Part shown: positions 41,989 to 45,508 of the stretch, piece after piece
How the letters are laid out: every line of letters starts with the position of its first letter
Position numbering within the stretch: position 1 is the stretch's first letter
From: an uncultured Alphaproteobacteria bacterium
Lineage (GTDB): Bacteria; Pseudomonadota; Alphaproteobacteria; RF32; CAG-239
Reading direction: 5' to 3'
Length of the DNA: 45,508 nucleotides
Assembly: GCA_944391335.1 (NCBI GenBank)
Contig: CALXTF010000001.1
Span: forward strand, 106,199-151,706
Notes under the pieces: model-generated
The model's database searches: none
Told to the model about the DNA's origin: nothing
The model's input: the letters and a program-made list of their open reading frames with translations, nothing else
Made by a program: the position numbers and the translations under genes

Positions 41989-42001
41989 ATGCGAATCTCT
42001 T

Positions 42002-42661
42002 TTATATATTTTTGTAATTGGCTATCTTAGAAATTTCGGCTCGCAGTTCATCAATTCCATATCCTTTTTCGGAACTCGTTGCTATAATATCAATATATGC
42101 CGCAGCGTGTTTATTTATTTCTTCTTTGGTTTCTTTATATATTTTTGATAACGCCAAAGAGGAAATTTTATCGCATTTTGTTAAAATTATTTGATATGTG
42201 ACGGCTGCTTTATCCAACATTTCCATAATATCTTTATCAATCTTTTTAATTCCGTGGCGCGAATCTATAAGTAAAAAAACTCTTTTTAAATTTACTCTAC
42301 CCTGTAAATAGGTGAATATCATTTTTTGCCATCGATTGACAATGCTTTCCGGTGCTTTGGCAAAACCATATCCCGGAAGATCTACCATATATAACATATC
42401 AGCTAGATTAAAATAGTTTAGTTGTTGCGTTCTTCCCGGTGTGTTAGAAGTTTTTGCTAATCCTTTTCGCCCTGCCAGACAATTAATAAGACTTGATTTT
42501 CCGACATTAGAGCGACCGGCAAAAGCAATTTCTTCCATTCCATTATCTGCAGGAAGTTGATTAAGAAATGCTACACCCAGAACAAACTCACAATTCAATG
42601 ATAATAATTTTTTACCGGCGGCTAATTCTTCTTTAGTATATTTCGGATTTTGTTCTTCCAC
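42002..42661 (-). CDS. engB: Ribosome-biogenesis GTPase EngB (YihA/YsxC)
   Basis: A small GTPase needed for 50S assembly. Seen: G1 [12 protein letters not shown] (about residues 47-58), G2-region [16 protein letters not shown]3 [10 protein letters not shown]4 TKCDKI and G5 ATSSEKG. 219 aa is normal. It lies 4 nt after the yidC stop, at the end of rpmH-rnpA-yidD-yidC-engB. No obvious terminator follows on its strand before the tRNA-Arg(ACG) locus. Confidence 0.96.
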   Translation of the reverse strand: MEEQNPKYTKEELAAGKKLLSLNCEFVLGVAFLNQLPADNGMEEIAFAGRSNVGKSSLINCLAGRKGLAKTSNTPGRTQQLNYFNLADMLYMVDLPGYGFAKAPESIVNRWQKMIFTYLQGRVNLKRVFLLIDSRHGIKKIDKDIMEMLDKAAVTYQIILTKCDKISSLALSKIYKETKEEINKHAAAYIDIIATSSEKGYGIDELRAEISKIANYKNI

Positions 42662-42665
42662 AATT

Positions 42666-44318
42666 TTATCCCATATTTCTTTTAGTTATGACACGTTGTT
42701 GAATAATCGACAGAATATTGCTTAATGTCCAGTAAATTACCAAGCCGGAAGCAAAATGTCCCATCATAAACATAAATATTAAAGGTAATAAAGCAAACAT
42801 TCTTGCTTGATCTTTATTGGTTGGTGCCGGATTTAGTTTTTGTTGAATATACATTGTTATTCCCATGATTATAGGCCATATGCCGATATTTAAAAATTCA
42901 GGAATCGGTAAATGGGTTATAACAGATAAAGTTAACGGATCCGGAGCCGAAAGATCTTTTATCCACCCGATAAAAGGAGCGTGTCTAATTTCTATTGCAA
43001 TATTTAAGACTTTATATAACGAAAAAAATACGGGAATCTGAATAAACATTGGTAGACAGCCTGCCGCAGGATTAATTTTTTCACGACGATATAGTTCCAT
43101 AGTTTCTTGTTGTAATTTGAGCTTATCCGTGTATTTTTCTTGTAATTCCTTTATTTTAGGCTGAATTTTTTTCATTTTTGCCATACTTTCATAAGATTTA
43201 TTGGCTATTGGAAACATTACCAGTCTAAGTAGGGCGGCAAATAACAATATTGCCCATCCCATATTACCGATGAAACTGTATAGAAAGTCAAGAATATAGA
43301 AAAAAGGTTTCGTTAAAAAATAATACCATCCGAAATCAACGGCTAAATCAAATTTAGGAATTTGGTGTGTCTTGGTATATTTATCTAATAATTTAATTTC
43401 TTTTGCGCCGGCATATAACATATTTTGAGTGGTACCGACAGAGCCGCTGGCAACAGTGATGGGTGTGCCGATAAAATCAGTTTGATACATATTGTTTTGG
43501 TTTTTACTGAATTTAACTTTATTTGAAGTATCTTTATTCATAATTATTGCCGAAAACCAATAACGATCAGAAAAGCCAAACCAACCATTCGTCGTGTTAA
43601 ATTCTTTATTTTCATCATCTATATCGTCATATTCTATTTCTTCTAGGGTATTATCAAAGACTCCAATCATTCCTTCATGAACCACGCTGCTTTTCCCTGT
43701 ATGAGTTGGATTACGGGCTATTAAGCCATATGGATAAAGCGTTATGGATTCTTCTGTATTATTTTCTACAGATTGTGAAATTGTAAATAAATAATTTTCA
43801 TCAACGGATATTTGAGTAATGAATTTTAATCCTTGACCATTATTCCATTCCAGAACAACAGGAGTTTGCGGAGATAATTGTTTTCCTTTTACGCTCCAGA
43901 GTGTTTCGCTATTAGGAAGTTTTATTGATGAATCTGTAGATAACCAACCAAATTCGGCATAATAAGGATTTACGGTCTTAGCTGGGGAAAAAAGCTCCAC
44001 ATCCGGACTATCTTCGGCTAAAGTTTGTTTATATTTTTCAAGCCACAAGTTATCTATGCGGAATCCTCGTGTACGAAAACTTCCGGTTAAAGTAGGTGTT
44101 TTTATGGACACGCTTGGTGTTATTTTTACGGCCTCTTCAACAGAAAGAGGACTTTCTTTATTTTCTTGCGTTTTATTTTCACGATGATTTTCTTCTTGTG
44201 GAATAGAAATATTTGTCGGTTCGATAATTCCTTTTTTACTAAAAAAATGGTTGGTTATGAATATTAGGGCAAGAGAAAGAATTATTGCCATATAAAAACT
44301 TTTAATATCCTCATTCAT
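42666..44318 (-). CDS. yidC: Membrane protein insertase YidC
   Basis: An inner-membrane insertase working alone or with Sec. Seen: a first membrane helix (about 7-25), a large periplasmic beta domain (about 60-340), and the conserved core from about 350: [20 protein letters not shown] with the groove Arg, then the cytosolic coiled coil ([18 protein letters not shown]), [20 protein letters not shown], and the last helices ([18 protein letters not shown]). 550 aa is normal for proteobacteria. 53 nt follow yidD. The ATG has a GGAAAC site. Confidence 0.97.
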   Translation of the reverse strand: MNEDIKSFYMAIILSLALIFITNHFFSKKGIIEPTNISIPQEENHRENKTQENKESPLSVEEAVKITPSVSIKTPTLTGSFRTRGFRIDNLWLEKYKQTLAEDSPDVELFSPAKTVNPYYAEFGWLSTDSSIKLPNSETLWSVKGKQLSPQTPVVLEWNNGQGLKFITQISVDENYLFTISQSVENNTEESITLYPYGLIARNPTHTGKSSVVHEGMIGVFDNTLEEIEYDDIDDENKEFNTTNGWFGFSDRYWFSAIIMNKDTSNKVKFSKNQNNMYQTDFIGTPITVASGSVGTTQNMLYAGAKEIKLLDKYTKTHQIPKFDLAVDFGWYYFLTKPFFYILDFLYSFIGNMGWAILLFAALLRLVMFPIANKSYESMAKMKKIQPKIKELQEKYTDKLKLQQETMELYRREKINPAAGCLPMFIQIPVFFSLYKVLNIAIEIRHAPFIGWIKDLSAPDPLTLSVITHLPIPEFLNIGIWPIIMGITMYIQQKLNPAPTNKDQARMFALLPLIFMFMMGHFASGLVIYWTLSNILSIIQQRVITKRNMG

Positions 44319-44371
44319 CGTGTGTTTCCTATAAAATTTAAATATTTAACTGAATATAACAGTATTTATTT

Positions 44372-44650
44372 TCAATGCAAGTTTTTATCTAGTATTTGAG
44401 GGGTATCTTTGGGAGGAACCGGATCAAAACCCGAACCGCCCCAAGGATGACAGCGGAGCAATCTTCTTATACCCAAGTAAATACCTTTTATTACGCCATG
44501 AATTTCTATAGCCTCCAACATATATTGCGAACAAGTTGGTTGAAAGCGGCAGCTATGTGGAAGTAAAGGAGATATAATTTTTTGATAAAACCTAATCAAT
44601 ATCAGAAATGGGAGTTTTATTATTTTGTTGAACACAATTTGTTTCTCCAT
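44372..44650 (-). CDS. yidD: Membrane protein insertion efficiency factor YidD
   Basis: A small amphipathic membrane-associated protein that assists YidC-dependent insertion. Seen: [19 protein letters not shown], then [15 protein letters not shown] and [18 protein letters not shown], the full family signature with three conserved Cys. 92 aa is typical. Its start lies 59 nt inside the rnpA 3' end. Confidence 0.95.
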   Translation of the reverse strand: MEKQIVFNKIIKLPFLILIRFYQKIISPLLPHSCRFQPTCSQYMLEAIEIHGVIKGIYLGIRRLLRCHPWGGSGFDPVPPKDTPQILDKNLH

Positions 44651-44996
44651 TTAATAACTTATTTATTTTTTTTATCCCATTTTGAAAGTCGCTGCATAAA
44701 TCAATAAAATTAATATTAGCCGTATTATAACGCGCTATTAATACATAATCTGCATTTTGCAGTGCCAATTTTTCGAAAAACAATGCCGCCACGGCGCGTA
44801 ACCGTCGACGGCAACGATTTCTAATATTGGCTTTCCCTATTTTCTTAGTTGTTGTATATCCAATACGAGCTTTTTCTGTTTTTATTTCTTTTTGCAAAAT
44901 AGCTTGAATAACAATACTACGCGTTGCAACGGAAAATCCAAATTTTGCCGTACGAATAAAATCTTTGCGTTTTTTTAATTTTAAAAAAAACGGCAT
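44592..44996 (-). CDS. rnpA: Ribonuclease P protein component
   Basis: The protein subunit of RNase P, which binds the catalytic RNA and the tRNA 5' leader. Seen: [14 protein letters not shown] near the start, [27 protein letters not shown] with the RNR motif (about residues 43-69), then a short C-terminal part. 134 aa is a little long, the extra being a polar tail that overlaps yidD by 59 nt. It starts 12 nt after the rpmH stop. Confidence 0.95.
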   Translation of the reverse strand: MPFFLKLKKRKDFIRTAKFGFSVATRSIVIQAILQKEIKTEKARIGYTTTKKIGKANIRNRCRRRLRAVAALFFEKLALQNADYVLIARYNTANINFIDLCSDFQNGIKKINKLLNGETNCVQQNNKTPISDID

Positions 44997-45008
44997 TAGA
45001 GCCAGACC

Positions 45009-45143
45009 TTAGGCTGAAAGTTTTACGCGTCCTTTTGCTCTGCGTGCTGCCAGAACTTTACGACCGCCTTGTGTTGCCATACGAGTACGAAATCCATGAC
45101 GGCGGGAGCGTACTAATTTTGAAGGTTGATATGTGCGTTTCAT
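45009..45143 (-). CDS. rpmH: Ribosomal protein L34
   Basis: A 44-residue large-subunit protein. Seen: start [20 protein letters not shown], then [19 protein letters not shown], the complete family sequence. The ATG follows a CCGGAGAA site. It leads the rpmH-rnpA-yidD-yidC-engB block and has a near-consensus promoter. Confidence 0.97.
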   Translation of the reverse strand: MKRTYQPSKLVRSRRHGFRTRMATQGGRKVLAARRAKGRVKLSA

Positions 45144-45211
45144 TTTATTTTCTCCGGTTTATTATTGTTATTTAAAACCTTCATTAAAGAAGGTTCTCGG
45201 TTTTCGCTTTT

Positions 45212-45240
45212 TTAATAACTTGTTTTTATTTAGGAGTCAA
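45212..45240 (-). promoter_or_regulatory. Promoter of rpmH
   Basis: On the minus strand TTGACT (45240-45235), a 17-nt spacer and TATTAA (45217-45212), about 70 nt upstream of the start codon. A short GAACCTT/AAGGTT hairpin region (about 45178-45196) falls in the leader. Confidence 0.6.
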
Positions 45241-45271
45241 ATAAAAAAATAGTCTTGTATAGATTTTAATA

Positions 45272-45414
45272 TAAACTACCACTAGCTAACGCAAGTGGTA
45301 TTACCTGTTCCGAACTACGTTCGCCCTGCCCAAAGGCTTCGCAAGCCTAACGGCTGGGCAGGTATGTCTACATCTACCTGCTTACGCAGGTAGTGTTACG
45401 TTCGAATCATAAAA
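45272..45414. repeat. Structured dispersed repeat, copy 2
   Basis: The same roughly 143-bp element as 20815-20957, in the same orientation, with one base difference. It lies between the tuf terminator and the rpmH promoter, outside any gene. Its right end merges into the A run of the tuf terminator. Confidence 0.9.
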
Positions 45415-45442
45415 AAACTCCCGATATAATCTCGGGAGTTTT
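45411..45442 (-). terminator. Terminator after tuf
   Basis: On the minus strand AAAACTCCCGA and TCGGGAGTTTT form an 11-bp stem with a 7-nt loop and a T run. Confidence 0.88.
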
Positions 45443-45465
45443 CAAGTTTTGTTGTTTTATAAAGA

Positions 45466-45508
45466 TTATTTGATGATCTTAGATACAACACCGGCTCCAA
45501 CCGTATGA
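45466..45508 (-). CDS. tuf: Elongation factor Tu, C-terminal end only (5' part outside the window)
   Basis: The last 13 residues read HTVGAGVVSKIIK and a TAA stop. TVGAGVVSKII is the near-universal EF-Tu C-terminus, the domain III edge of the GTPase that delivers aminoacyl-tRNA to the ribosome. The rest lies outside the window. The terminator and the dispersed repeat follow. Confidence 0.85.
   Translation of the reverse strand, partial: HTVGAGVVSKIIK

Overview
The window comes from an AT-rich bacterial chromosome, almost certainly an alphaproteobacterium. The evidence is alphaproteobacterial-type AddA/AddB next to thioredoxin, the rpmH-rnpA-yidD-yidC-engB block, a UPF0260/YcgN-type protein, an SH3-domain periplasmic protein, and promoters with a CTTGC-type -35. 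The low GC content, compact spacing and many overlapping genes resemble uncultured host-associated lineages. The genus cannot be fixed from the sequence. No gap between genes exceeds 300 bases.

Layout. 1-2197 (minus): a MacAB-type efflux pair, MacB cut by the left edge. 2424-5345 (plus): tRNA-Gly, replicative helicase dnaB, a cysteine-cluster protein and a YgjP-like zinc metallopeptidase. 5419-8357 (plus): a BAX-inhibitor-1-like membrane protein, dnaJ, and two related small genes of unknown function, the second frameshifted. 8488-10323 (minus): htpG behind a duplicated promoter element. 10526-20814 (plus): ferredoxin, typA, then rph-rdgB-addB-addA-trxA. 20815-20957: a structured, relatively GC-rich repeat present again at 45272-45414. 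21040-21942 (plus): a DMT-like membrane protein. 22077-26083 (minus): a small lipoprotein, comM, and a 712-residue exported protein with Cys-rich repeats and a trypsin-like domain that has lost its catalytic triad. 26317-27383 (plus): rpsF-rpsR-rplI. 27559-29271 (minus): tRNA-Arg(CCU), a membrane protein and an M20 peptidase. 29361-30856 (plus): an SH3 protein and a lone PilT/DotB-like ATPase. 30873-31412 (minus): a TlpA-like thioredoxin. 31510-34563 (plus): a 42-residue LptM-like lipoprotein followed by a VWA + PP2C + Ser/Thr kinase triad (TerY-P type; E. coli YegL/PphC/YegI). 34634-36031: a nitronate monooxygenase-like flavoprotein. 36218-40574 (plus): mreC-mreD-mrdA-rodA. 40620-41678 (minus): a coiled-coil envelope protein. 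41886-41962: tRNA-Arg(ACG). 42002-45143 (minus): rpmH-rnpA-yidD-yidC-engB. 45466-45508: the 3' end of tuf.

Most of the window is housekeeping: replication, recombination, RNA processing, translation, folding, cell-shape and peptidoglycan synthesis, and membrane insertion. The parts most worth a second look are the palindromic dispersed repeat that sits against bidirectional terminators, the triad-less pseudoprotease with CVSC repeats, the membrane-anchored TerY-P kinase triad, the orphan secretion-type ATPase paired with an SH3 protein, the frameshifted paralogue, and the duplicated htpG promoter element. No CRISPR array, insertion sequence, prophage or integrase was seen.
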